Assembly: GCF_000024765.1 (NCBI RefSeq)
Contig: NC_013422.1
Span: 577,501-641,500, forward strand
DNA length: 64,000 nt
Source of the DNA: Halothiobacillus neapolitanus c2
Lineage (GTDB): Bacteria > Pseudomonadota > Gammaproteobacteria > Halothiobacillales > Halothiobacillaceae
Reading direction: 5' to 3'
Within the stretch, counting starts at the first letter, position 1; each line of letters starts with the position of its first letter. The position numbers were made by a program, and so were the translations under genes. The notes beneath the pieces were generated by a model, which saw only the letters and a list, made by a program, of their open reading frames with translations, was not told the origin of the DNA and ran no database searches. This document shows, in pieces, positions 9,191 to 16,972 of the stretch.

Positions 9191-9214
9191 CTATTCGTGT
9201 AAATTAAGTAGACA
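9181..9214. promoter_or_regulatory. Operator-like inverted repeat TGTCTACT-N18-AGTAGACA
   Basis: Perfect 8-bp arms lie at 9181-9188 and 9207-9214, covering the -10 hexamer and transcription start region of the 110-aa gene. A second, smaller inverted repeat (GTCAA-N5-TTGAC, 9138-9152) lies closer to the divergent WYL regulator gene. The likely ligand is that regulator, by position only. Confidence 0.55.
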
Positions 9215-9231
9215 TAATTTGGAGATTGATC

Positions 9232-9564
9232 ATGAATCACGTACTTGATACCACTGCACGTACCACTTCGATTGACTGGGCAGCAGTTTATGAAGCTTGT
9301 CGTCTGCATCTTGTCGGCATTCCTTATGTGCATTTTATTGAGGCACCAGAAGAAACCTTGAATCGTTTGGGGATGCATGACGCATTGGAAATTATGGCGG
9401 CCGGGTTTCTGCCGTTGTTGCCCGCCCAAGCGAAGGTTCGGCAGGAAATCGATGCCCCAAAGCCTGTTCCTAAGGTTTCGATGGCCCGTTTTGATAATAA
9501 AAAAATCACGCTACGAGCCCCTGGTGTTCGGGGGTTTTCCAAGTGGGTGCCCCGTGCCTCTTGA
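9232..9564 (+). CDS. Unknown small protein, 110 aa, next to WYL regulator
   Basis: I do not recognise this protein. It has no signal peptide or membrane segment. The first 70 residues look helical and globular (IDWAAVYEACRLHLVGIPYVHFI; LNRLGMHDALEIMAAGFLPLLP), and the last 40 are basic with Pro and Gly (KKITLRAPGVRGFSKWVPR), which could bind nucleic acid. The ATG at 9232 is chosen because GGAGA ends six bases before it. A good promoter with an overlapping inverted repeat precedes it, and a WYL regulator is transcribed divergently, so it is probably a regulated single gene. Confidence 0.75.
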   Translation: MNHVLDTTARTTSIDWAAVYEACRLHLVGIPYVHFIEAPEETLNRLGMHDALEIMAAGFLPLLPAQAKVRQEIDAPKPVPKVSMARFDNKKITLRAPGVRGFSKWVPRAS

Positions 9565-9586
9565 GTTGAGCGAGCGGCGTGAGCGG

Positions 9587-10552
9587 TCAGAACAATCGAG
9601 CGCGCTTGAACAGGTAGATGAGAACGGCAGCCAGTGAAACCAGAAACAGGGTGAAGATACTAAAGGCCCACGGATGCCCATCATTCCCGGGAATGCCATC
9701 AATATTGACTCCGAACAGGCCGGTAATGAATGTCAATGGCAGGAAAATAGCTGACAGTGCAGTCAGAAAGGTCAGTTGTTTGTTCAGTTCATTGTTAGAG
9801 CGGGTCTGCAATTGTTCCTGAATAATCCGCATTTGGTCGCGGGAGGCGTCCAGTACCTCAAGATAGCGAGTCAGTCTGTTTTCCGCCTCTCGAAGGCGCT
9901 GGATAGGCCCTTTCTTCATCCAGATCAGGTGGCTGCCGATAACGGAAAGCAGGGCGTCCCTTTGCGGGCCAAGGTAGCGACGTAACGTGAGAATCATGGT
10001 GCGAAGGTCAGCCAAGTCACGGTCGGATACCGGTTCGACATCCTCACTGATCAGCATGATTTTTTCGTAATTGTCGGTGAGTTCGTCAATTTCCTCGATC
10101 GTATCCAGCATGTCCTCGTTCAACAATTCAACAAGCCGCGTGACAAATTGACCGGCATCTTTGGGCGCATTGTTGGTTTCCATATCGCGCTGCAAGGTAT
10201 TGACTGCCCGCAAGCTGCGTAAATGAGTACTGATGATCAGTTTCGGCGTGATCCAGAGCCGGATGCCGATCATATCGTCTGGTTCTTGCCCCGGGTTGTG
10301 ATTGATGCTGCGCAGCGTCAGCAGCAGTCCTTGATCGAGAATCAGGGCGCGTGGCCGAGTCACTTCTGCCAACAGGGTGTCCTGAACCGTACTGTCCAAA
10401 TCGATTCGGCTGCGTATCCATTCCTGGGTTTCTGGCCGTGTGTAGTTCAGGTGAATCCAGACAGGCCCCGCGCATGGTGTTTCATCTGAGAGGGTAAGCA
10501 AGCGCGCTGTGCCGTCGCCCTGCAAATGCCAGGTATAGAAATCGGTAGTCAC
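9587..10552 (-). CDS. zntB: ZntB-type CorA-family zinc/metal transporter
   Basis: About 321 residues. A long cytoplasmic alpha/beta and coiled-coil region precedes two C-terminal transmembrane helices (LTFLTALSAIFLPLTFITGLF and AFSIFTLFLVSLAAVLIYLF). Between them is GVNIDGIPG, the GxN motif variant typical of ZntB rather than the GMNF of magnesium-type CorA. ZntB moves zinc across the inner membrane as a pentamer. GTG at 10552 has a GAGAG site eight bases upstream; TTG 10567 is another possible start but has none. A zur gene lies 0.7 kb upstream, consistent with zinc handling. Confidence 0.88.
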   Translation of the reverse strand: MTTDFYTWHLQGDGTARLLTLSDETPCAGPVWIHLNYTRPETQEWIRSRIDLDSTVQDTLLAEVTRPRALILDQGLLLTLRSINHNPGQEPDDMIGIRLWITPKLIISTHLRSLRAVNTLQRDMETNNAPKDAGQFVTRLVELLNEDMLDTIEEIDELTDNYEKIMLISEDVEPVSDRDLADLRTMILTLRRYLGPQRDALLSVIGSHLIWMKKGPIQRLREAENRLTRYLEVLDASRDQMRIIQEQLQTRSNNELNKQLTFLTALSAIFLPLTFITGLFGVNIDGIPGNDGHPWAFSIFTLFLVSLAAVLIYLFKRARLF

Positions 10553-10621
10553 TAGGAATGCTCTCAATCGGGTGATGAATGGCAGTTAGAAGCCAAGGTA
10601 CGGGCTATAAACCCGGGAAAG

Positions 10622-11212
10622 CTAAGATTTGACTGCCCTGTGAATGGTGTAGTTCTGGCCTTGCTTTATTTTTTCGTAGTTGCCGAACTGTTCCTTGAAA
10701 GTTCGCTTGAAGTAGTCGCGAAGCCCATTGATGCTCACAAACCAGATATCTCCACCAGGGTTGAGCGCCTCGGCAGCATCCCAGAGCATGATTGACCACA
10801 TTTCCTTGCCCACCTTGGCGGGTACGTTCGATACGATGCGATCCACGTGTTGACCGCGCAGGGCATCAAGGCCGTTGCTGGGTTTGACGACAACGTTGTT
10901 CAGTTGATTGCGTTTGGCATTGCTTGCCGCAAACTCGCAGGCGACGAAATCTTTGTCGAGCAAAATCACGTCAGCCTTGGGTTGGGCCTTCGCGAGGGCC
11001 AGCCCGATCGGGCCATAGCCACAACCTAAGTCCACAATAGTCTGGCCGGGTTCCGGCGCATCCAGAAACCCCATCAGTAAGCGCGTGCCCTCATCAATTT
11101 CACGCGGAGAGAATAAACCCCAGGTGGAATGCAGCGTGAGCGATTTATCCATCAGCGTGGTGGTTTGAACCAGATCGGCACGAAGTTGGGCTATTTCTTG
11201 GGACGTAAGCAT
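10622..11212 (-). CDS. RsmC/MTS-type SAM-dependent methyltransferase
   Basis: 196 residues forming a single class I methyltransferase domain. Motif I is VDLGCGYGPIGLALA and the catalytic-site position, usually NPPF/Y in this family, reads SNVPAK. That places it with the small-domain MTS proteins related to the C-terminal half of RsmC/RsmD, which methylate guanine in rRNA. It lacks the N-terminal duplicate domain of RsmC, and the altered NPP motif makes the substrate uncertain. It lies between zur and zntB on the same strand with gaps of about 70 bp. Confidence 0.82.
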   Translation of the reverse strand: MLTSQEIAQLRADLVQTTTLMDKSLTLHSTWGLFSPREIDEGTRLLMGFLDAPEPGQTIVDLGCGYGPIGLALAKAQPKADVILLDKDFVACEFAASNAKRNQLNNVVVKPSNGLDALRGQHVDRIVSNVPAKVGKEMWSIMLWDAAEALNPGGDIWFVSINGLRDYFKRTFKEQFGNYEKIKQGQNYTIHRAVKS

Positions 11213-11282
11213 GACAAGACCAGATGTGGCGGGAATTACGGTGTCTATTTTAGCTTGAAGTCACCCGTGATGCGGACTTCTT

Positions 11283-11744
11283 TCATGCAAGCTTTTGGCA
11301 GGAAGCGCACAGACCATGCAGTTCGATGGACTGGTGTGTCACTGTGAATTTCTCCGCATGCGTGAGCGCGCTCAGGATACCATTGAGGGCCTCGCTGGCG
11401 GCTTCGTTAATTGTGCCGCAACGGTCGCAGATCATTAGAATGGCTTGATGTTGCGTGTCCGGATGATGACAGCCAATGAATGCATTCAAACTCTCGATGC
11501 GGTGAATCAACCCGTGTGCCAGCAAAAAATCAAGTGCGCGATAAACGGTGGGCGGCTTGATCAGACTGCCTTCGCTTGAGAGCCGTGCAATCAAGTCATA
11601 GGCTTTTGTCGCCTCGTGATTCGCCCAGATTTCCATCAGCACGGCGCGCCGAATAGGTGTTAGTCGCGCACCCCGCGCAAGACATACCGCTTCAGCGTGA
11701 GCAAGTGCGGAGGTGGCGCAGACGTGATGATTTTGACAAATCAT
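11283..11744 (-). CDS. zur: Zinc uptake regulator Zur (Fur family)
   Basis: 153 residues. The DNA-binding half contains RLTPIRRAVLMEIW and KPPTVYRALDFLLAHGLIHRIES, which match Zur rather than Fur, whose equivalent usually reads TVYRVLNQF. The structural zinc site has both CxxC pairs, CDRC and CASC. Zur represses zinc-uptake genes when zinc is bound. The regulator is the most upstream of three minus-strand genes including zntB. The upstream region to 11990 was read for an inverted repeat that would be its own operator, and none stood out. Confidence 0.92.
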   Translation of the reverse strand: MICQNHHVCATSALAHAEAVCLARGARLTPIRRAVLMEIWANHEATKAYDLIARLSSEGSLIKPPTVYRALDFLLAHGLIHRIESLNAFIGCHHPDTQHQAILMICDRCGTINEAASEALNGILSALTHAEKFTVTHQSIELHGLCASCQKLA

Positions 11745-11990
11745 GGAGACCAGTCGTGTCCTTCGTGTGAAGCGGCAGTGACTCAGCCCTGAGAGGGTAG
11801 AGTACTGACGGTGGCATCAGGATTGTTGCAAACAGATAAGCAAATCCAGGGCGTTATTCAAAGAAATAATGATCATGGTATTGAAGTTTTTCATTCCACT
11901 CACCAAGATCATAGCAGGAGTCATGGTCTGTCATAGGACCCAATTGCTTTCTTATACAAGAGAGAGCGCAAAATAAAGAGATTAGTAAAG

Positions 11991-13013
11991 ATGAAATCAA
12001 ATACAGAACGTATGCCCCGTCGACGCTTTTTGCAATCCGTAGGTTTCGTGGCCGGAGCGACCATGTTGCCAGCTGCTTTTTCCGCACGTGTTTTTGCAGA
12101 GGAGAATCTGGTTATTGCCGGTCCGAAAGTGCCTGATATCAAGCCTACTCCGTTATCTGAGAACGTATTCTGCATTGTCTCGCCATGGGGTTTTCCCTCT
12201 GTTGAGAATCAGGGGATGATGAGTAACGTGACTTTTGTGAACACGAAAAAAGGCGTGGTCATTATCGATAGCGGCGCTTCCCGACAAATTGGCGAGATGG
12301 CATTGCGTCAGATCCGTCAGTTGACCGAGGCCCCCGTGGTGGCGGTCATCAATACGCATTATCATGGCGATCACTGGTTGGGTAATCATGCCTTCGTGGC
12401 CGATAATCCTGACGTATCGCTCTATGCGCACGAGAAAACCATTTCGGCCATCAAGACCGGGCAAGGTGAGTTCTGGCGCAACCTGATGGAACGCTCGACC
12501 GACAACGCCACCATTGGTACGGCAGTCACTCCGCCGACACTGGCATTGAGCCATGGCGACGTACTCGATTTCGGCGATACAAAAATCAAGGTGCATTTCT
12601 ACGGTACGGCACATACGCCCTCCGACATCAGCCTAGAGATCGTGGGGCAGAATCTCGTTCATGTCGGTGATGTCGCGATGGATAATCGAATCGCATTCAT
12701 GGACGATGGCAGTTTCCGCGGGACATTCAAAAATTACGATGCGCTGGAAGCAGCGGTGCCAGATGCATTGTGGATTCCTGCGCACGGGCATCCCGGCAAG
12801 CAGGTTCTTGAACACAACCGGGAATTGTTCGAGGGAATTTACCAGTCCGCTGAAAAGGCTGTCGAGCAGATGGGCGGGCAGGAATTGGCCAAATCTTTGG
12901 CACTTGAAGATCCCCGTGTGAAAAAATACGCACCGGTAACCAAAGGCTTCGACGAAAACATAGGGAAGTACACTTCACTTGCTTACCTGGAAGCTGAGTC
13001 GGCATCATTCTGA
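11991..13013 (+). CDS. Tat-exported metallo-beta-lactamase-fold hydrolase, SoxH-like
   Basis: 340 residues. The N-terminus MPRRRFLQSVGF is a twin-arginine signal, cleaved near AFSARVFA, so a folded metalloprotein is exported to the periplasm. The MBL motif THYHGDHW (HxHxDH) is complete, and later metal ligands appear in GTAHTPSD, HVGDVAMD and WIPAHGHPG. The architecture matches SoxH and quinoprotein-relay metallohydrolases, whose substrates are poorly known. It is followed 137 bp later by sulfur-transport genes on the same strand, supporting a sulfur role (inference). A direct persulfide dioxygenase role is possible but not shown. Confidence 0.88.
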   Translation: MKSNTERMPRRRFLQSVGFVAGATMLPAAFSARVFAEENLVIAGPKVPDIKPTPLSENVFCIVSPWGFPSVENQGMMSNVTFVNTKKGVVIIDSGASRQIGEMALRQIRQLTEAPVVAVINTHYHGDHWLGNHAFVADNPDVSLYAHEKTISAIKTGQGEFWRNLMERSTDNATIGTAVTPPTLALSHGDVLDFGDTKIKVHFYGTAHTPSDISLEIVGQNLVHVGDVAMDNRIAFMDDGSFRGTFKNYDALEAAVPDALWIPAHGHPGKQVLEHNRELFEGIYQSAEKAVEQMGGQELAKSLALEDPRVKKYAPVTKGFDENIGKYTSLAYLEAESASF

Positions 13014-13150
13014 AATGCCATTGAATGATAAGACCTTTGGCGCATGAATAGAGGGGGCGAATGCTTCAATCAAACATATCGATTGGGCGTTTCCCCTTTA
13101 CTTAGGCTAAAAGGTCTAATGGCATAAATAGTTGAGAAAAGGAGTGATAC

Positions 13151-13675
13151 ATGTCTGATGGTACGTTGGTGCGCCCGCTGTGGCCGCCCTTGGTTGCCGG
13201 GTTGGTGCTCGGATTGGTCCTTATCCTTACCTTTGTCCTTGTCGGGAATGGCGTGGGTGCATCGGGCACGTTCGCTAGTATTGCAGCCTGGTTGGGGATG
13301 CAGATTGCACCGGCGGCAACGGAATCCAATGGCTATCTCGGCGGCATGGTTGCGAATGGTGCCAATCCGTTCGCGAGCTGGATCGTCGTGGAAGTTGTCG
13401 GGGTGGCCATCGGCGCGCTTCTGGCGGCTGTCAGCGCAGGTCGGTTCAAACTGAAAGTCGATACGGGCGCCGGCAAAATCGGGGTTTGGCCGCGTCTTGC
13501 CCTCGCCTTGATCGGTGGCGCGCTGGCTGGTTTCGGTTCACGTCTGGCCGCGGGGTGCACCAGTGGTGTGGGTTTGTCCGGTACTACGATGCTGGGAATA
13601 GGTGGCTTCATATTCCTTGTGGTTTTCTTTTTTGTCGGCCTTGGTTTGAGCGCACTGCTGCGGAGGGTCTGGTAA
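13151..13675 (+). CDS. YeeE/YedE sulfur-transport half, N-terminal type (PmpA-like)
   Basis: 174 residues, an integral membrane protein with about four to five helices. The family motif GSRLAAGCTSGVGLSG with its conserved cysteine is present at about residues 125-140. YeeE/YedE proteins move thiosulfate or other sulfur species (TsuA); split versions occur as pairs in sulfur oxidisers. An AGGAG site lies seven bases before ATG. Its stop overlaps the next gene's start as TAATG, so the two halves should be made together. Confidence 0.9.
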   Translation: MSDGTLVRPLWPPLVAGLVLGLVLILTFVLVGNGVGASGTFASIAAWLGMQIAPAATESNGYLGGMVANGANPFASWIVVEVVGVAIGALLAAVSAGRFKLKVDTGAGKIGVWPRLALALIGGALAGFGSRLAAGCTSGVGLSGTTMLGIGGFIFLVVFFFVGLGLSALLRRVW

Positions 13676-14331
13676 TGGATTATGGGGTAGCGGGTACTGC
13701 ATTGGCCTCCGGGATTTTGTTTGGCTATGTATTAGAACAGGCGGGCTTTGGATCGCCGTGCAAGTTGACGGCCCAGTTCCGTCTGACTGACTGGTCTGTT
13801 TTCAAAGTCATGTTTACGGCCATCATCGTGGCTTCTCTGGGTATTCTTCTCCTGCAAACCGGAAATTACTTCGGTTCCAAGGGATTCTTCGTGCCAACCA
13901 CGTTCCTCTGGGCAACGGCTTCCGGCGCTGCTCTGATCGGTGCCGGTTTCGCAATCGGGGGCTACTGCCCTGGCACGTCGGTTGTCGGTTTCATGTCGGG
14001 CCGTATCGATGGTCTGGTCTTTATGGCGGGTATGGTGCTGGGGATTTTCGGCTTTGCTTATGTCTACGATAGTGCACTTATTCAGTTTATCCTGCATTCG
14101 GCGCAATTCACTGCAAAAACGTTGCCGCAGTATCTCGGTGTTTCGCCTTGGTTAATCTGGGTCGTTATGGTGTTGGTCGCCGTGGGTGGTTTCGCGTTGG
14201 GTCGAGTGCTTGAGCGGCGCGCTCATGGCGTAATTACTGCCGAAGATATCGTGGATGGTACTGATCCGACTCTTTCCTCTGATGAGCAGGGAAGCGCGGT
14301 ACAAGGTAATCTCGGTTCGCGTGCGGCTTAA
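13675..14331 (+). CDS. YeeE/YedE sulfur-transport half, C-terminal type (PmpB-like)
   Basis: 218 residues with about five hydrophobic segments. The conserved cysteine motif appears as AIGGYCPGTSVVGFMSGRIDG, and an earlier cysteine is in GFGSPCKLTAQF. This completes the transporter begun by the preceding gene. ATG 13675 overlaps the previous stop (TAATG). A hydrophilic C-terminal tail of about 40 residues faces the cytoplasm or periplasm. The next gene, encoding the NPCAP-repeat protein, starts 77 bp later on the same strand. Confidence 0.9.
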   Translation: MDYGVAGTALASGILFGYVLEQAGFGSPCKLTAQFRLTDWSVFKVMFTAIIVASLGILLLQTGNYFGSKGFFVPTTFLWATASGAALIGAGFAIGGYCPGTSVVGFMSGRIDGLVFMAGMVLGIFGFAYVYDSALIQFILHSAQFTAKTLPQYLGVSPWLIWVVMVLVAVGGFALGRVLERRAHGVITAEDIVDGTDPTLSSDEQGSAVQGNLGSRAA

Positions 14332-14408
14332 GCATCCACCGATCGTGCTCAAGCTTAGTGGATTGAACTCATTGTATTTGAACAATAATTTAAGAGGGGA
14401 TTTGGATA

Positions 14409-14921
14409 ATGACTCAACAGGATAAAAAAATGACGCGTTCAAAATCACGACGTTTTCTGTCCGCTTCTGTTCCAGCGCTGGCAGTAGCTATTACCGCGGC
14501 TGCTGTGGCGCCTTCACCGGTGAGTATGCTGTCTGTTATTCCCGCAGCTCAGGCCCGAGGTGAAAATCCGTGCGCACCAGCCAGCCGTGGTGGCAACCCT
14601 TGTGCGCCTGCCAGTCGCGGTGGGAATCCCTGCGCACCGGCAAGCCGTGGTGGCAACCCTTGTGCGCCAGCCAGTCGGGGTGGGAATCCGTGCGCACCAG
14701 CGAGCCGTGGTGGCAACCCTTGTGCACCAGCCAGTCGCGGTGGGAATCCGTGCGCACCAGCGAGCCGTGGTGGCAACCCTTGTGCACCAGCCAGTCGCGG
14801 TGGGAATCCCTGTGCACCAGCGAGCCGAGGCGGCAACCCCTGCGCCCCTGCGAGTCGTGGTGGCAATCCCTGTGCGCCGGCAAGCCGTGGCGGGAATCCT
14901 TGCGCCCCCGGTGGCCGATAA
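14409..14921 (+). CDS. Exported protein of twelve NPCAP decapeptide repeats
   Basis: 170 residues. Residues 1-49 are a basic then hydrophobic export signal (SKSRRFLSAS, then an Ala/Val-rich stretch) with a probable cut after AQA. Everything after residue 50 is twelve 10-residue units: GENPCAPASR, ten of GGNPCAPASR, and GGNPCAPGGR. Each unit has one cysteine and one arginine, so the mature protein carries twelve evenly spaced thiols and no tryptophan or other large hydrophobic residue. I know no function for it. Regularly spaced cysteines outside the cytoplasm, in a row of sulfur genes, suggest binding of sulfane sulfur, a metal, or a cross-linked coat. Sulfur globule proteins are also repetitive and exported, but differ in composition. 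Confidence 0.85.
   Translation: MTQQDKKMTRSKSRRFLSASVPALAVAITAAAVAPSPVSMLSVIPAAQARGENPCAPASRGGNPCAPASRGGNPCAPASRGGNPCAPASRGGNPCAPASRGGNPCAPASRGGNPCAPASRGGNPCAPASRGGNPCAPASRGGNPCAPASRGGNPCAPASRGGNPCAPGGR
14559..14918 (+). repeat. Tandem array, twelve 30-bp units with a 60-bp higher-order period
   Basis: Twelve in-frame 30-bp units encode the NPCAP decapeptide. Synonymous choices alternate: units with GGTGGCAACCC(T) and CCAGTCGC alternate with units with GGTGGGAATCC and AGCCGT across most of the array. The array therefore probably grew by duplicating a 60-bp dimer. Because 30 is a multiple of three, all frames stay open, producing long false ORFs on both strands. Confidence 0.95.
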
Positions 14922-14987
14922 TTCGGATTGAATCCGAGCGACTCATATGAGTGCTAGATCGGTACATGCTCGAGGGCGCTCCGTGTC

Positions 14988-15695
14988 ATGAACTCTACCC
15001 TGAGCAGTCTGGACGATTATCAAGCTTGGATGACTCAGCTTTCTGAGCCTGATTTCGATGAGCTCGTATCGGTTGCCCAGGAGTTTTTCGATATCAATCG
15101 GTCGCTGAGTAATGATCACCAAACGATTCTAGATGAATTGCTCAAATATGAGGACGACTCGCCTGTAATTCGCTGGCAGCACTACCCAGCGGATGATGTT
15201 CAAGATCCGGATACAGGGGCGATGTATTACTATCATGCCCATGCCGCTGACGAGCGCCCGCAGGATGAGCATGGCCATTTTCATTTGTTCATTCGCCCTG
15301 AGCCGAGTGCCCAATTCAGCCATGTCGTAGGTGTTTCAATCGATGCGCGTGGTGCCGTGCGCTCCCTGTTCACAACCAATCGTTGGGTGACGGACGAGTA
15401 CATTCGACCTGCGGTTGATTTGGTTTCAATGCTGCCTGACGCCTTTGTCGTTAATCGTGCACGCCCATCCTGGTTGGTTTCCCGTTGGTTGATGATGTTG
15501 GTTCGATTGTGCGAGCCACAGATTCGACGGTTACTCAACGCTCGGGATGAGTCTCTGGGCTGGACGGGCGATGGCGAACTGCCCGTCGATGTTGCCGAAG
15601 ATCGCTCGAAGAACGTTTTGAGCGAAGAATTTATTGATATCTATGCGGTATTAACGTTGGTGCAACAGGTTGGACTGCAGCGTTATTCGGCATAA
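14988..15695 (+). CDS. Conserved hypothetical protein, 235 aa, cytoplasmic
   Basis: I do not recognise a function. The protein has no signal peptide. The central motifs WQHYPADDVQDPDTGAMYYY and EHGHFHLFIRP are rich in His, Asp and Tyr and look like a conserved family core (possibly the DUF6969 family, from memory, unverified). Nearby HAHAADE and HGHFH could bind a metal. A C-terminal amphipathic part follows (WLVSRWLMMLVRLCEPQIRRLL). The gene lies 66 bp after the NPCAP-repeat gene and 135 bp before a periplasmic rhodanese, in the same direction, so it may belong to the same sulfur-related unit. Confidence 0.8.
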   Translation: MNSTLSSLDDYQAWMTQLSEPDFDELVSVAQEFFDINRSLSNDHQTILDELLKYEDDSPVIRWQHYPADDVQDPDTGAMYYYHAHAADERPQDEHGHFHLFIRPEPSAQFSHVVGVSIDARGAVRSLFTTNRWVTDEYIRPAVDLVSMLPDAFVVNRARPSWLVSRWLMMLVRLCEPQIRRLLNARDESLGWTGDGELPVDVAEDRSKNVLSEEFIDIYAVLTLVQQVGLQRYSA

Positions 15696-15830
15696 AAAAA
15701 CGCGCATTGTCACTATCGGGTCAATGTGTTTTGATAGGTGATGCAACTTTCTGGTTTGCATCTCACAGGGTAGTTGGATGCGCCGTAGGCTATCTGACAG
15801 TTAATTGTTGTAAAGAAGGAGTTTAGACGA

Positions 15831-16820
15831 ATGAATTTCAAGAAGTTTGTGTTTGTGCCTGCCGTGATCGCGGCATCTTTTGCGGCGCAAGCTGCATACG
15901 CAGTAACTGTGCCGGGACCGCTCGTTGATCCGGCTTGGCTAAACGCCCATTTAAAAGATGTGAAGGTATTGCAGGTCAGTGGAACGATGAAGTCGTTCAC
16001 TACCGCACCTGAAATGAAAGAAATCAAAGGCAAGAATGTTGCTGTTACGGTGAGCGGCCACGTGCCGGGCGCATCGTTCGTCGATTTCAAGACGGTTCGA
16101 GTCAGTCGTGATATTGATGGCAAGATGGTCAAAGGTGTAATCCCCGATAAAGCAGCATTCGAGAAGCTGGTTCAATCTTGGGGTGTTAACAAAGGCCAGC
16201 CGATTGTCATCGTGCCCAAGGGGCTTTCCACCCCCGATGTTGACGAAGCGACACGTTTGTACTGGCAATTGAAGTACTACGGTCAGGACAATATGGCCAT
16301 TCTGAACGGTGGTATGGCTCAATGGCTGGCTGATGGCATGCCTGCTGCCACGGATGCGCCCGCTGTTTCGGCTGGTAACTGGGTTGCATCAGCGGAACGA
16401 AAAAACATTCTGGCAACCTATCAGGAAGTCAAAAAGGCTGTTGAGCACCCAGGCGCAGTCGAGTTTGCTGATGCCCGTCCAACTAACCAGTATATGGGGG
16501 TTTTTACCAAGCCAAAAGAGCTACCTGGACACTTGCCTGGCGCAAAAAATGTACCACCTGATTTGTTGACAACGGCGGATGGCGCCTCTGCCCGCTTTTT
16601 GCCTAAAGCCAGTTATGAATCCATGTTTAAAACGGTTGGATTAAATTCAGGTAAAGAAATCATCGACTATTGCAACACAGGTCACTTGGCATCTGGTCTC
16701 TGGTTTGTGACCCATGAAATCGTTGGTGATAAGAAAGCCCGTCTTTATGACGGCTCTATCGTTGAGTACAGCATGTACGATGGCGCCAAGATGAATGACC
16801 CAGCTATGCTGGGAAAATAA
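15831..16820 (+). CDS. Periplasmic tandem-domain rhodanese
   Basis: 329 residues. A Sec signal peptide ends near AAYA. Two rhodanese domains follow: the first (residues about 30-165) lacks an active cysteine (its loop reads PKGLSTPD), while the second (about 190-320) has YCNTGHLAS, an active-site cysteine loop. Such thiosulfate or 3-mercaptopyruvate sulfurtransferases move sulfane sulfur to acceptors such as cyanide, thiols or proteins. AAGGAG stands upstream of the ATG. A terminator follows at 16857. It is the last gene of the sulfur-themed block. Confidence 0.92.
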   Translation: MNFKKFVFVPAVIAASFAAQAAYAVTVPGPLVDPAWLNAHLKDVKVLQVSGTMKSFTTAPEMKEIKGKNVAVTVSGHVPGASFVDFKTVRVSRDIDGKMVKGVIPDKAAFEKLVQSWGVNKGQPIVIVPKGLSTPDVDEATRLYWQLKYYGQDNMAILNGGMAQWLADGMPAATDAPAVSAGNWVASAERKNILATYQEVKKAVEHPGAVEFADARPTNQYMGVFTKPKELPGHLPGAKNVPPDLLTTADGASARFLPKASYESMFKTVGLNSGKEIIDYCNTGHLASGLWFVTHEIVGDKKARLYDGSIVEYSMYDGAKMNDPAMLGK

Positions 16821-16856
16821 TCACCAGATAACTCGGTATTTTTGTCGAGACACTAA

Positions 16857-16886
16857 AAAAGCGCCTTTTCCGGGCGCTTTTCTTTT
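16857..16886 (+). terminator. Terminator after rhodanese gene
   Basis: AAAAGCGCC pairs with GGGCGCTTTT around a short TTTTCC loop, followed by CTTTT. It is 37 bp past the rhodanese stop and should end rightward transcription of the sulfur block. Confidence 0.85.
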
Positions 16887-16914
16887 GCTGCAAATTCGCC
16901 AATGAGTTGAGTAA

Positions 16915-16947
16915 TAAAAAACCCGCTGAGCATAGCGGGTTTTTAGT
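16915..16947 (-). terminator. Terminator after phosphoribulokinase gene
   Basis: AAAAACCCGCT and AGCGGGTTTTT pair around GAGCAT. Read on the minus strand the stem is followed by a T run, placing it 26 bp after the phosphoribulokinase stop. The near-symmetric A and T runs may make it bidirectional. Confidence 0.85.
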
Positions 16948-16972
16948 TTCTTATCGACGGCAGGCTGACTTG

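Noticed and set aside
14559-14918. Possible CRISPR array
   Set aside because: Units are directly adjacent with no unique spacers, and the array is in frame in a protein gene.
14536-14967. Long open frames on the opposite strand and in other frames over the NPCAP array
   Set aside because: A 30-bp unit keeps all frames open. Only the plus-strand frame at 14409 has an export signal and a chemically sensible repeat.
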